From contig CANRJG010000004.1 of the NCBI GenBank assembly GCA_947630875.1, forward strand, positions 1-64,000: a DNA stretch of 64,000 nt, read 5' to 3'. A program made the translations under genes and the position numbers. This document shows, piece after piece, positions 25,710 to 34,050 of this stretch (position 1 is its first letter; every line of letters begins with the position of its first letter). The notes under the pieces are model-generated. The model worked only from the letters and a program-made list of their open reading frames with translations, was not told the DNA's origin and did no database searches. Source of the stretch: an uncultured Lachnospiraceae bacterium. Its GTDB lineage: Bacteria; Bacillota; Clostridia; Lachnospirales; Lachnospiraceae.

Positions 25710-26894
25710 ATGATGGACGGAAAACTTGTGATTACCAGACTGCCGGACTATCCCGGGTTCATTTTTGCCGCCCTGTATCAGAACCACCGGCTCATGCAGC
25801 TGTTTCCTGTCCGGGCGCATTCGAAAAGCAGACGGGGCAATATTTACCTTGCCCGGATCCATGGGCTGGTAAAAAATATCGGCGCGGCCTTTGTGGATAT
25901 CGGCGAAGAAGACCTGTATTTCCTGAATCTGGAGGACGCCGCGAAGGCTTTTGTGTTTCCGCCTCATGACGGCCCCCTTCGGCCGGGAGATGCTTTGCTG
26001 GTACAGGTGGATAAGGAAGCCACCAAAGCCAAAAAGCCTATGGTCAAAACGGAGCTGTCCGTCACCGGAAAGTACGCGGTGGTATTTTCAACGCCGGGAG
26101 AAGTGCGCTATTCCGCAAAATTAAAGCCGGAAGAAAAGGCGGCCATTGCCCGGGTTATGGGAGAAAAGTCTTTTCCTTATCAGGTGACCATCCGGACCAA
26201 TGCCGGAAGCTGTCCGCAGCCGGAACAAATCCGCGTGGAAGCGGAGGCACTGGCGGAAAAACTGGATGCGGTGATTCAAAACGCCCCCTACCGGCCGGCG
26301 AAAACCCGTATGTATCAGGCGGACAACGGCCTGCAGACGGCAATCAACGATATTTACGATGCACTGTATACGGAAGCGGTCACGGATATCAAAGAGATTT
26401 ACGACGAGAGAAAACGATATTTTCCCTTGCGGCAGGAATGTCTGCGGCTGTATGACGATCCGCTGCTGCCCCTGTTTAAGCTGTACCGTCTGGAAAAGGA
26501 AATCAGAGACGCCCTTTCCGAAAAGGTGTATTTAAAATCCGGCGGATATCTGATCTGGCAGGATACGGAGGCGCTGACTGCCGTGGATATCAATACCGGC
26601 GGATTTGACCGGGGAAAAGACCGGGAAAAGACCTTTCTGAAATTAAACACGGAAGCGGCCGCGGAGATTGCAAGACAGCTGCAGCTGCGCAATACCAGCG
26701 GCATGATTCTGGTGGATCTGATCAATATGAAGGACGCAGCGGACGAAAAAGCGGTGCTGGAAACCTTTGCCAGGGAAACCAGCAAAATCGTCAATCCGCC
26801 CATTATCGTGGATATTACAAAGCTGGGACTGTTGGAAATGACCCGGAAAAAACTGACAAAACCCCTGAAACAGCTCTTGACGGAGCGGGAATAA
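25710..26894 (+). CDS. rng: RNase G/E family endoribonuclease
   Basis: A 394-aa protein with an N-terminal S1 domain (about 35-120, RRGNIYLARIHGLVKNIGAAFVDIG) and an RNase E/G catalytic domain; the metal-binding aspartates fit VDINTGGF (near 293) and MILVDLINM (near 335). It ends just after LGLLEMTRKKLTKPL and so lacks the CPxCxG zinc-link and small domain that follow in E. coli RNase G (489 aa). Whether it still tetramerises is open. It starts with ATG 25710, directly after the previous stop, and precedes the rplU operon. Confidence 0.9.
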   Translation: MMDGKLVITRLPDYPGFIFAALYQNHRLMQLFPVRAHSKSRRGNIYLARIHGLVKNIGAAFVDIGEEDLYFLNLEDAAKAFVFPPHDGPLRPGDALLVQVDKEATKAKKPMVKTELSVTGKYAVVFSTPGEVRYSAKLKPEEKAAIARVMGEKSFPYQVTIRTNAGSCPQPEQIRVEAEALAEKLDAVIQNAPYRPAKTRMYQADNGLQTAINDIYDALYTEAVTDIKEIYDERKRYFPLRQECLRLYDDPLLPLFKLYRLEKEIRDALSEKVYLKSGGYLIWQDTEALTAVDINTGGFDRGKDREKTFLKLNTEAAAEIARQLQLRNTSGMILVDLINMKDAADEKAVLETFARETSKIVNPPIIVDITKLGLLEMTRKKLTKPLKQLLTERE

Positions 26895-26905
26895 TGTGTT
26901 AATTT
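26877..26905 (+). promoter_or_regulatory. Candidate promoter of rplU-prp-rpmA
   Basis: TTGACG at 26877-26882, overlapping the end of rng, and TAATTT at 26900-26905 with a 17-base spacer. The -35 is good, the -10 weak. Confidence 0.4.
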
Positions 26906-26907
26906 TA

Positions 26908-26998
26908 TTGAGTATGCCGCACGGCGAGGTTATAAGAGGCCGGCATTTTACGAAAATGCTGCCGCACCGAAGCCGGCGAGTAATGAATACAGGGAGGT
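26908..26998 (+). ncRNA. Structured 5' leader of rplU (L21 leader-like)
   Basis: The 110-base gap before rplU has no gene but carries RNA-like structure: GCATTTT/AAAATGC with an ACG loop (26951-26967 region), flanked by GC-rich segments, and GGCGAGGTTATAAGAGGCCGG upstream of it. Its place and size agree with the L21 leader family known from Firmicutes, thought to let a ribosomal protein control its own operon. Recognised by position and general look, not by a covariance model. Confidence 0.5.
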
Positions 26999-27004
26999 GC
27001 CCGT

Positions 27005-27313
27005 ATGTACGCGATTATCGCGACCGGAGGAAAACAGTATAAGGTTTCCGAAGGAGATGTCATCAAGGTGGAAAAGCTGAATGCAGCCGAAGGAGAGAGC
27101 GTGACGTTTGACAACGTACTTGCCGTTATGAACGATACGCTTCAGGTAGGAAGCCCCAAAGTAGAGGGAGCTGCCGTTTCTGCTACGGTTATGGAACAGG
27201 GAAAAGGCCCCAAGGTGATTGTCTACAAGTATAAGAGAAAGACCGGCTATCACAAAAAGAGCGGTCACAGACAGGCTTATACGAAAGTAAGAATCGATTC
27301 GATTCAGGGATAA
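27005..27313 (+). CDS. rplU: 50S ribosomal protein L21
   Basis: A 102-aa protein starting [20 protein letters not shown], a textbook L21 start, with a C-terminal [18 protein letters not shown] that binds 23S rRNA. GGGAGGTG precedes the ATG. First gene of the rplU-prp-rpmA set, which is conserved across Firmicutes. Confidence 0.98.
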   Translation: MYAIIATGGKQYKVSEGDVIKVEKLNAAEGESVTFDNVLAVMNDTLQVGSPKVEGAAVSATVMEQGKGPKVIVYKYKRKTGYHKKSGHRQAYTKVRIDSIQG

Positions 27314-27317
27314 GACG

Positions 27318-27644
27318 ATGATCATCCTGACCATGCTGAACGACGTGTCCGGCAACATTTGCGGATTTGAGTGTGAGGGACACGCAGGATATGATGAATA
27401 CGGCAAAGATATTGTCTGCGCAGGCGTTTCGGCGCTGGTGCTGACCTGCATCAATTCCATGGAGATGCTGCTGGGCGTTCCTTTTGAAAGCAGCACCGAT
27501 GAGGAAGCCGGCTCCGTATCCCTGCGTCTGCAGGAGGAACCCTCCGCTGAGGCGGAGATTCTGATGGAGTCCATGCTGTTGGGCATAGAAATGATCGCAG
27601 AAAATTATAAAAACCGTATTAAATTCAGAAATAAGGAGGTTTGA
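27318..27644 (+). CDS. prp: Ribosomal-processing cysteine protease Prp
   Basis: A 108-aa protease (YsxB family) whose catalytic pair is visible as His22 (CEGHAGY) and Cys34 (DIVCAGVS), at the same positions as in Staphylococcus aureus Prp. It removes the N-terminal extension of L27, needed for ribosome assembly in Firmicutes. It lies between rplU and its substrate gene rpmA with gaps of 4 and 3 bases. Confidence 0.95.
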   Translation: MIILTMLNDVSGNICGFECEGHAGYDEYGKDIVCAGVSALVLTCINSMEMLLGVPFESSTDEEAGSVSLRLQEEPSAEAEILMESMLLGIEMIAENYKNRIKFRNKEV

Positions 27645-27647
27645 ACC

Positions 27648-27929
27648 ATGTTGAATATGAATTTGCAGCTTTTCGCGCATAAAAAGGGCGTTGGCTCTAC
27701 CAAGAACGGCAGAGATTCCGAGTCTAAGAGACTGGGCGCAAAGAGAGCCGACGGACAGTTTGTGAAAGCCGGAAATATTCTTTACCGCCAGCGCGGAACC
27801 AGAATCCACCCCGGAACCAATGTGGGGATCGGCGGCGATGATACGTTGTTTGCAACGGCAGACGGCGTTGTCCGGTTTGAAAGAAAGGGCAGAGATAAAA
27901 AACAGGTTTCCGTTTATCCGGAAGCATAA
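27648..27929 (+). CDS. rpmA: 50S ribosomal protein L27 with cleavable N-terminus
   Basis: A 93-aa L27. Its first nine residues MLNMNLQLF form the Firmicute extension cleaved by Prp just before AHKKGVGS, which then reaches the peptidyl-transferase centre. AAGGAGGTTTGAACC precedes the ATG. A strong terminator follows within 20 bases. Confidence 0.98.
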   Translation: MLNMNLQLFAHKKGVGSTKNGRDSESKRLGAKRADGQFVKAGNILYRQRGTRIHPGTNVGIGGDDTLFATADGVVRFERKGRDKKQVSVYPEA

Positions 27930-27948
27930 GGATTCAGATGTTTTTTCA

Positions 27949-27980
27949 GGCTTCAAATGCAGAAATTTGAAGCCTTTTTT
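27949..27980 (+). terminator. Terminator of the rplU-prp-rpmA operon
   Basis: A perfect 10-bp stem GGCTTCAAAT/ATTTGAAGCC with a 6-base loop followed by TTTTTT. Confidence 0.9.
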
Positions 27981-28007
27981 CAACGCTTTTAGTAGGAGGC
28001 GAGGAAC

Positions 28008-29291
28008 TTGGCTTTTAAGGATATCGTGACGATCCGGCTGCGCTCGGGCAAAGGCGGCAACGGACACGTCAGCTTCAGAAGAGAAAAATATGTACCCAAC
28101 GGCGGCCCGGACGGCGGCGACGGCGGCAATGGCGGCGATGTGATCCTGCAGGTGGACAAAGGCATGAATACCCTGGCGGATTACCGTTTTATGCGGGTTT
28201 ACGCGGCCGGGGACGGCGAGGAAGGGGGAAAGAAAAACTGTCACGGAAAATCCGGAGAATCCATTGTTCTGAAAGTGCCCTACGGCACCGTGGTGAAGGA
28301 ACACAACACCGGCAAGGTGATCGTGGATATGTCCGGGGACAACGAGCAGTACACGATCCTTTGCGGCGGCCGGGGCGGTCTCGGCAATCAGCATTATGCC
28401 ACTTCCACCATGCAGGCGCCCCGTTATTCCAAACCCGGGCAGCCGGCAAAGGAACTGACCGTGGATCTGGAACTGAAGGTCATTGCGGACGTGGGGCTGA
28501 TCGGCTATCCCAGCGTGGGGAAATCCACACTGATTTCCCGGGTGTCCAATGCCCGCCCGAAAATCGCGGATTATCCCTTTACCACTCTGCAGCCCAATCT
28601 GGGCATGGTGGATATGGGAGACGGCGAGGGCTTCTGTATCGCGGATCTGCCGGGCATCATTGAAGGCGCCAGCGAAGGCGCGGGGCTGGGACATCAGTTT
28701 CTGCGCCATACGGAACGAACCCGGGTGCTGATTCACGTGGTGGACGCGGCGGCCTTTGAGGGCAGAGATCCGTTGGAAGATGTATATACGATCAATAGAG
28801 AACTGGAAAAATTCAGCAAAACCCTGGCGGAAAAGCGGCAGATCATTGCGGCAAACAAGATCGATGCCCTTTCCGATCCGGAAGTGCTTGACCGGCTGAA
28901 AGAAACCTTTGCACCGGCGGGGATTCCCGTCTATCCCATTTCCTGTGTCACAGGCAAAGGCATTCCGGAACTGCTGCATGCTGTCACCGCCATTCTGAAG
29001 GAGTACGGCAGCCAGCCCATTGTCTATGCGCCGGAATATTTCCCCGAAGCGTCGGAGGAAGGAGAGGACGGCGGCTTTACAGTGCGCCGTGCGGACGACG
29101 GGGCCTTTGTAGTGGAAGGAACCATGATCGAAAAAATGCTGGGCTATACCAATATCGATTCCGAAAAGGGATTTATGTTCTTCCAGAACTTCCTGAAGGA
29201 ACGGGGGATCTTAGATGCGCTGACGGATGCCGGAATTCAGGAAGGGGATACCGTCAGAATGTACGAACTGGAGTTTGATTATTATCAGTAA
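28008..29291 (+). CDS. obgE: GTPase ObgE/CgtA
   Basis: A 427-aa essential GTPase in 50S assembly and stress control; in Firmicutes it also influences sporulation entry. Domains: glycine-rich Obg fold (about 1-158, GGDGGNGGDVIL), G domain with GYPSVGKS (165-172), DLPG and NKID, and a C-terminal OCT domain (about 355-427). The start is TTG 28008 (product MAFKD), after AGGAGGCGAGGA. Confidence 0.97.
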   Translation: MAFKDIVTIRLRSGKGGNGHVSFRREKYVPNGGPDGGDGGNGGDVILQVDKGMNTLADYRFMRVYAAGDGEEGGKKNCHGKSGESIVLKVPYGTVVKEHNTGKVIVDMSGDNEQYTILCGGRGGLGNQHYATSTMQAPRYSKPGQPAKELTVDLELKVIADVGLIGYPSVGKSTLISRVSNARPKIADYPFTTLQPNLGMVDMGDGEGFCIADLPGIIEGASEGAGLGHQFLRHTERTRVLIHVVDAAAFEGRDPLEDVYTINRELEKFSKTLAEKRQIIAANKIDALSDPEVLDRLKETFAPAGIPVYPISCVTGKGIPELLHAVTAILKEYGSQPIVYAPEYFPEASEEGEDGGFTVRRADDGAFVVEGTMIEKMLGYTNIDSEKGFMFFQNFLKERGILDALTDAGIQEGDTVRMYELEFDYYQ

Positions 29292-29362
29292 TCTTGCTGT
29301 TGACCGGACGCAGATACAATGCTATACTGTCGAATCATGAGTATAGACGAAAGGATTTACGA

Positions 29363-29653
29363 ATGGAAGAGCATTTCATTACGCTGATACTGGAAGACGA
29401 ATCGGAAATCGAATGCCGGATTCTCACTATTTTTGAGGCTGCGGGCAGAGATTATGTGGCGCTGCTGCCGGTGGACGCGCCGGAAGACGACGATACGGTG
29501 TATCTTTACCGTTACAGCGAGGATGAAAACGAAGAACCGGTGATCGAATACATCGACGACGATGAGGAGTATGAAATCGTTGACGAGGCTTTTGATGAGT
29601 GGCTGGACGCACAGGAATATGACGAACTGGTTTCTGCGGATGAGGATTTCTGA
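29363..29653 (+). CDS. DUF1292 protein
   Basis: A 96-aa very acidic protein (ITLILEDESEIECRILTIFE, YLYRYSEDENEEPVIEYIDDDEEYE) matching DUF1292, a small Firmicute family of unknown function often near alaS, yrrK or obg. ATG 29363 is chosen over 29294 because GAAAGGATTTAC precedes it and the family match starts there. The tail is almost all Asp/Glu. Soluble, probably cytosolic. Confidence 0.85.
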   Translation: MEEHFITLILEDESEIECRILTIFEAAGRDYVALLPVDAPEDDDTVYLYRYSEDENEEPVIEYIDDDEEYEIVDEAFDEWLDAQEYDELVSADEDF

Positions 29654-29681
29654 TCTGCAAAATGAATCTGGAGAAAAAAAT

Positions 29682-30266
29682 ATGCGCAGGAAAAACAACC
29701 GGAATACGAAAGGGAAAATTGTCTCAACCGCATGGCGGCTGTTTTACGAGCAGGGCTATGACAATACCACGGTGGATGATATCGTTTATGAATCCGGCAC
29801 GTCCAAGGGCTCCTTTTATCATTATTTCAGCGGAAAGGACGCGCTGCTGTCTTCGTTGTCCTATCTTTTTGATGAAAAGTATGAGGAAATGATGGATTCC
29901 TTTCCGGAAGGCATGGGTTGTGTGGACAAGCTGATCTACCTGAACCGGGAAGTGTTCCGTATGATCGAAAACAGCGTGTCCATCGATCTGCTGGCACAGC
30001 TGCTTTCGTCTCAGCTGATCACCAAAAGCGAGAAGCACCTGCTGGATCACAACCGGGTGTATTACCGGCTGCTGCGTTCGCTGGTACAGGAAGGACAGCA
30101 AAAGGGCGAGATCCGGGAGGATATATCCGTGAATGAAATCGTGAAGGCCTACGCCCTTTATGAGCGGGCTATCATGTACGACTGGTGCCTGTGCAACGGA
30201 GAGTATTCCCTGTGCCGCTACAGCGGACAGATGCTGCCCATGTTTTTAAAGGGATATTTGCTGTAA
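29682..30266 (+). CDS. TetR/AcrR-family transcriptional regulator
   Basis: A 194-aa regulator with a clear TetR helix-turn-helix (about residues 8-55: IVSTAWRLFYEQGYDNTTVDDIVYESGTSKGSFYHYFSGKDALL) and a divergent ligand-binding C-terminus. The start is ATG 29682, after CTGGAGAAAAAA, 28 bases behind the DUF1292 gene. Perfect inverted repeats lie just downstream between it and the symporter gene, so it may repress its own transcript, the symporter, or both. Ligand unknown. Confidence 0.92.
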   Translation: MRRKNNRNTKGKIVSTAWRLFYEQGYDNTTVDDIVYESGTSKGSFYHYFSGKDALLSSLSYLFDEKYEEMMDSFPEGMGCVDKLIYLNREVFRMIENSVSIDLLAQLLSSQLITKSEKHLLDHNRVYYRLLRSLVQEGQQKGEIREDISVNEIVKAYALYERAIMYDWCLCNGEYSLCRYSGQMLPMFLKGYLL

Positions 30267-30302
30267 AAAAATTTTCGTCAAAATAATGAATTAAAAATGT
30301 TA

Positions 30303-30316
30303 TAGACTTTAGTCTA
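30303..30316. promoter_or_regulatory. Inverted repeat, candidate TetR operator
   Basis: TAGACT-TT-AGTCTA is a perfect dyad 36 bases after the tetR stop. Near-copies of the AGTC/GACT half-site recur at 30401-30417 at the symporter promoter. Dyads of this type are usual TetR sites; binding is inferred. Confidence 0.4.
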
Positions 30317-30325
30317 CTAAAAAAT

Positions 30326-30366
30326 GCCTGATTATTCAGATAAAAATGAATAAATCGGGCGTTTTT
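30326..30366 (+). terminator. Terminator after tetR
   Basis: GCCTGATTATTCA pairs with TGAATAAATCGGGC (one mismatch or bulge) across an AT loop, followed by GTTTTT. Confidence 0.7.
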
Positions 30367-30400
30367 GTATTGGAAAAAGTTTATACTATATTCTGTATTT

Positions 30401-30426
30401 CAGTCTGTTTTTGACTGTGTTATAAT
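30401..30426 (+). promoter_or_regulatory. Symporter promoter -10 with overlapping inverted repeat
   Basis: An extended -10 TGTTATAAT ends at 30426 (TATAAT 30421-30426), 30 bases before the gene. Just upstream, CAGTC (30401-30405) and GACTG (30413-30417) form an inverted repeat covering the promoter spacer. No good -35 is seen, so the promoter may rely on the extended -10. Confidence 0.5.
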
Positions 30427-30456
30427 CCGACGTAAATTTGAAAGGCGGTAGAAAAA

Positions 30457-31998
30457 ATGCAGACAACAGATATCATTATTCTTGTGGCCATCATTGCTTA
30501 TATGCTGATGATGGTGGGCATCGGTCTTGCGGTTTCAAAACAAAACAAATCTTCCAGTGATTTTTATCTGGGCGGCAGAAAACTGGGTCCGCTGGTTACG
30601 GCTATGAGCGCGGAAGCTTCCGATATGAGCGGCTGGCTTCTGATGGGCTTGCCGGCGGTGGCGCTGATGGGCGGCCTGCCTGAAGCTTTCTGGACGGCGC
30701 TGGGTCTGGCCATCGGTACCTATATCAACTGGCTGGTGGTGGCGAAGCGGATTCGTACCTATAGTCAGGAAATCGACGCGTTTACCCTGCCGGATTTCTT
30801 TGCAAAACGCTTTGGCGACGGAAAGAAAATCCTGACCACGGTTTCCGCCCTGTTTATCGTTATATTCTTTATTCCCTATACGGCTTCCGGATTTTCCGCC
30901 TGTGGAAAACTGTTTTCCTCGCTCTTCGGCATGTCCTATACGACGGCGATGATCATCAGCGCGGCGGTCATCATTGTGTACTGTACGCTGGGCGGCTTTC
31001 TGGCAGCTTCCACGACAGACTTTATCCAGAGTATTATTATGACCATTGCACTGCTGGTGGTCATCGGATTCGGAGAGGGCATGGCTCACGGATTTGGTAA
31101 TATCATAGACAACGTGAAAAACTTAGGCGGCTATTTGAATGTTTTCCAGGGTTATTCAGTGGCGGACGGCGCCACTACAAGCTACGGCGCGCTGCCGGTG
31201 GCATCCACCCTGGCCTGGGGTCTGGGCTATTTCGGTATGCCTCATATCCTGCTGCGCTTTATGGCGATTGAAGACAAGAACAAACTGAAACTTTCCAGAA
31301 GAGTGGCGTCCGTGTGGGTAACCATTTCCATGGGCGTTGCGGTGCTGATCGGTGTGATCGGCTATTCGCTGATGAAGCAGGGCGTGGTTCCCACTTACGC
31401 AGACGGCTCCGCAGCGGAGACCATCATTGTGGATATCGCGAAATTCCTGAGCACTTACGGTTATGTGCCTGCCTTCGTAGGCGGCGTGATTCTGGCCGGC
31501 ATTCTGGCTTCCACCATGTCCACGGCGGATTCCCAGCTGCTGGCGGCTTCTTCCAGTATTTCCCAGAACCTGATTCAGGAAACCTTCCACGTGAAGCTGT
31601 CCCAGAAGGCTTCCATTCTGCTGGCTCGGGTATCCGTTATCGTCATTTCCATCATCGCGATTTTCCTGGCCAGAGATCCCAACAGTTCGGTCTTCCGTGT
31701 GGTATCCTTCGCATGGGCCGGGTTCGGCGCAGCCTTCGGCCCGGTGGTCTTAACGGCCCTGTTCTGGAAACGGACCAATAAATACGGCGCTATTGCCGGT
31801 ATGATCACCGGCGGCGTGATGGTATTCTTCTGGAAATTCGTGATCCGCACCGCGTTTGCCGGGACGGTTCTGGATTTCTATGAATTGCTGCCGGCCTTTG
31901 TGCTGGGTCTGATCGTGATTATTGTAGTCAGCCTGCTGACGAAAGAACCTGAAGCGGAAATCACGAAGACTTTTGACCGGGTCAAAGCCATGAAATAA
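30457..31998 (+). CDS. putP: Sodium/proline symporter (SSS family)
   Basis: A 513-aa membrane protein with about 13 transmembrane segments of the sodium:solute symporter family. Markers are the N-terminal [34 protein letters not shown]-like block (here GLPAVA) and [16 protein letters not shown] in the centre, both conserved in PutP. It imports proline or a related solute with Na+. AAGGCGGTAG precedes the start. It is monocistronic between terminators, possibly controlled by the adjacent TetR protein. The exact substrate is inferred. Confidence 0.9.
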   Translation: [513 protein letters not shown]

Positions 31999-32015
31999 AA
32001 GTGCAAAACAATCAA

Positions 32016-32046
32016 GGATCCGTTCCCTGAGGGCGGATCCTTTTTT
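32016..32046 (+). terminator. Terminator after putP
   Basis: GGATCCG (32016-32022) pairs with CGGATCC (32034-32040), followed by TTTTTT. Confidence 0.85.
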
Positions 32047-32070
32047 CAATTTTTGACGGATATAATGTTC

Positions 32071-32099
32071 TTGTAAAACCGCCGCCGTTTGGATATAAT
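32071..32099 (+). promoter_or_regulatory. Sigma-A promoter of asnB
   Basis: TTGTAA at 32071-32076 and a perfect TATAAT at 32094-32099, 17 bases apart, leaving a leader of about 70 bases before asnB. Confidence 0.75.
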
Positions 32100-32178
32100 G
32101 TAAATTGCCGGGTTATGGATTTTAAAGAATGCAACCGGCAAAACAAAAGAAAATCATCAGGAAAGGCAGCAAAAAAGA

Positions 32179-34032
32179 ATGTGTGGTTTTGTCGGCTATA
32201 CCGGGGATCCTGAAACAGCCAATTCCCCTGAAATCATAGAAAGAATGAATAACCGTATCCGGCACCGGGGTCCGGATGACTGCGATTACTATATTGACGA
32301 CGATATTGCCTTAGGCTTTCGTCGGCTCAGCATCATCGACCTGGCAGGCGGCAGGCAGCCCATTTATAATGAAGACGGCTCCCTGGTACTGCTGTTTAAC
32401 GGCGAAATCTATAATTATCGGGATGTGCGCAAGGCACTGCAGGAAAAGGGACATGTATTTGCCACTTCTTCCGATTCCGAAGTGCTGGTGCACGGCTATG
32501 AAGAATACGGTACGAAATTGTTCAAGCATATCCGGGGCATGTTTGCCTTTGTGATCTGGAACAAAAACACGAAAGAACTGTTCGGCGCCAGAGACTTTTT
32601 CGGTATCAAGCCTTTTTATTATGCGAGATTCGGTTCCCTGCTTCTGTTCGGCAGCGAGATCAAAAGCTTTCCGGAACACCCGAAGTTTGAACGCCGGCTG
32701 AATACGCGGCAGCTGGAAAATTATCTGTCCTTCCAGTATTCGGTGGGGACGGAAACCTTCTTTGAAAACGTCTATAAACTGCCGGCAGCCCATTATTTTA
32801 TTTACAAAGAGGGGGATATGCAGATTCGTCGGTACTGGCTGCCCACCTTTGCGGCGGATGAGAGTAAATCGGCGGAAGAATGGATTGCAGAAATCAGCCG
32901 GGAGTTTCAGGCTTCGGTGGAAGCCCACAAGATCAGCGACGTAGAAGTCGGCTCCTTCTTAAGCAGCGGCGTGGATTCCAGTTACGTAGCCTGTTCCGCG
33001 GACGTGGATAAGACCTTTACGGTAGGCTTTGACAACGGAACGAAGTACAATGAGATCAGTTACGCCAAAGAACTTTCTGAAATGATCCATGTAAAAAATA
33101 TCAGCAAGGTCATTACGCCGGAGGAATACTGGGGGACCTTTGCGAAAATCCAGTACCACATGGACGAGCCGCTGGCGGACCCTTCCGCGGTGGCGCTGTA
33201 TTTCGTGTGCAACGAGGCTTCGAAAAAGCTGAAAGTCTGTCTGTCGGGAGAAGGGGCGGACGAACTGTTCGGCGGCTACAATATTTACAAAGAACCGGTG
33301 GACAACGCAGCATATTACCGGATTCCCTATTGCATCCGGCATGCCATCGGCAAAGCGGCCTCTTTGTTTCCCCATGTCCGGGGGGTCAATTTCCTGATCC
33401 GGCTGGGACAGAAGACGGAAGACAAATTTATCGGCAATGCTTATATGTTCTCTGAGAAAGAGCGCAAGGAACTGCTGAATATTACCACCGACGCCAAAGC
33501 GCCGAAGGAAATCGTCCGGCCTTTCTACGATATGGTGAAGGACAAGGACACCGTAACGAAAATGCAGTTTGTGGATATTAACAACTGGATGATGGGGGAT
33601 ATCCTGCTGAAATCCGATAAGATGAGCATGGCCAATTCCCTGGAGGTGCGGGTGCCCTTCCTGGACAAAGAGATCATGAAGGTAGCCGGACGCATTCCGC
33701 TGAAATACCGGGTGAATAAAGAAAATACCAAGTTCATTCTCCGCAAGGCGGCTTTACGGAAACTGCCGGAAAAATGGGCTTCCAAGAAAAAACTGGGATT
33801 CCCGGTGCCGGTACGGGTCTGGCTGCGGGAAAAATCCTATTATGATATCATCAAAACGGCTTTCTGCTCGGAAACGGCCAGGCAGTATTTTAAAACAGAC
33901 AAACTGATGGCGCTCTTAGATCAGCATTATCAGGGGAAAGCGGATCACAGCAGGAAAATCTGGACCGTATATGCCTTCCTTGTCTGGTATGACCAGTTTT
34001 TCCGGGACGAGGTATACGCATCCTATGCATAA
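32179..34032 (+). CDS. asnB: Asparagine synthase (glutamine-hydrolysing)
   Basis: A 617-aa two-domain enzyme. Class II amidotransferase Cys2 follows the initiator (MCGFVGYTGD), with RHRGPDD and LLFNGEIYNY in the glutaminase domain (about 1-200). The synthetase domain has the ATP loop SSGVDSSYVA near 257 and SGEGADELFGGY. It makes asparagine from aspartate, glutamine and ATP, or amidates a wall or other substrate as some AsnB homologues do. AGGAAAGGCAG precedes the start. It has its own promoter; a small anti-sigma-like gene follows. Confidence 0.94.
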   Translation: MCGFVGYTGDPETANSPEIIERMNNRIRHRGPDDCDYYIDDDIALGFRRLSIIDLAGGRQPIYNEDGSLVLLFNGEIYNYRDVRKALQEKGHVFATSSDSEVLVHGYEEYGTKLFKHIRGMFAFVIWNKNTKELFGARDFFGIKPFYYARFGSLLLFGSEIKSFPEHPKFERRLNTRQLENYLSFQYSVGTETFFENVYKLPAAHYFIYKEGDMQIRRYWLPTFAADESKSAEEWIAEISREFQASVEAHKISDVEVGSFLSSGVDSSYVACSADVDKTFTVGFDNGTKYNEISYAKELSEMIHVKNISKVITPEEYWGTFAKIQYHMDEPLADPSAVALYFVCNEASKKLKVCLSGEGADELFGGYNIYKEPVDNAAYYRIPYCIRHAIGKAASLFPHVRGVNFLIRLGQKTEDKFIGNAYMFSEKERKELLNITTDAKAPKEIVRPFYDMVKDKDTVTKMQFVDINNWMMGDILLKSDKMSMANSLEVRVPFLDKEIMKVAGRIPLKYRVNKENTKFILRKAALRKLPEKWASKKKLGFPVPVRVWLREKSYYDIIKTAFCSETARQYFKTDKLMALLDQHYQGKADHSRKIWTVYAFLVWYDQFFRDEVYASYA

Positions 34033-34050
34033 TGAAACGGCAGGTGGCAT

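Noticed and set aside
27189..28979. A 596-codon open frame on the minus strand
   Set aside because: It lies wholly opposite rplU, prp, rpmA and obgE, whose products are unmistakable, and its product has no family features. It is a mirror effect of GC-rich codon positions.
32053..32066. TTGACG followed closely by TATAAT before asnB, as a promoter
   Set aside because: The two boxes are only 2 bases apart; the real pair is TTGTAA-17-TATAAT just downstream.
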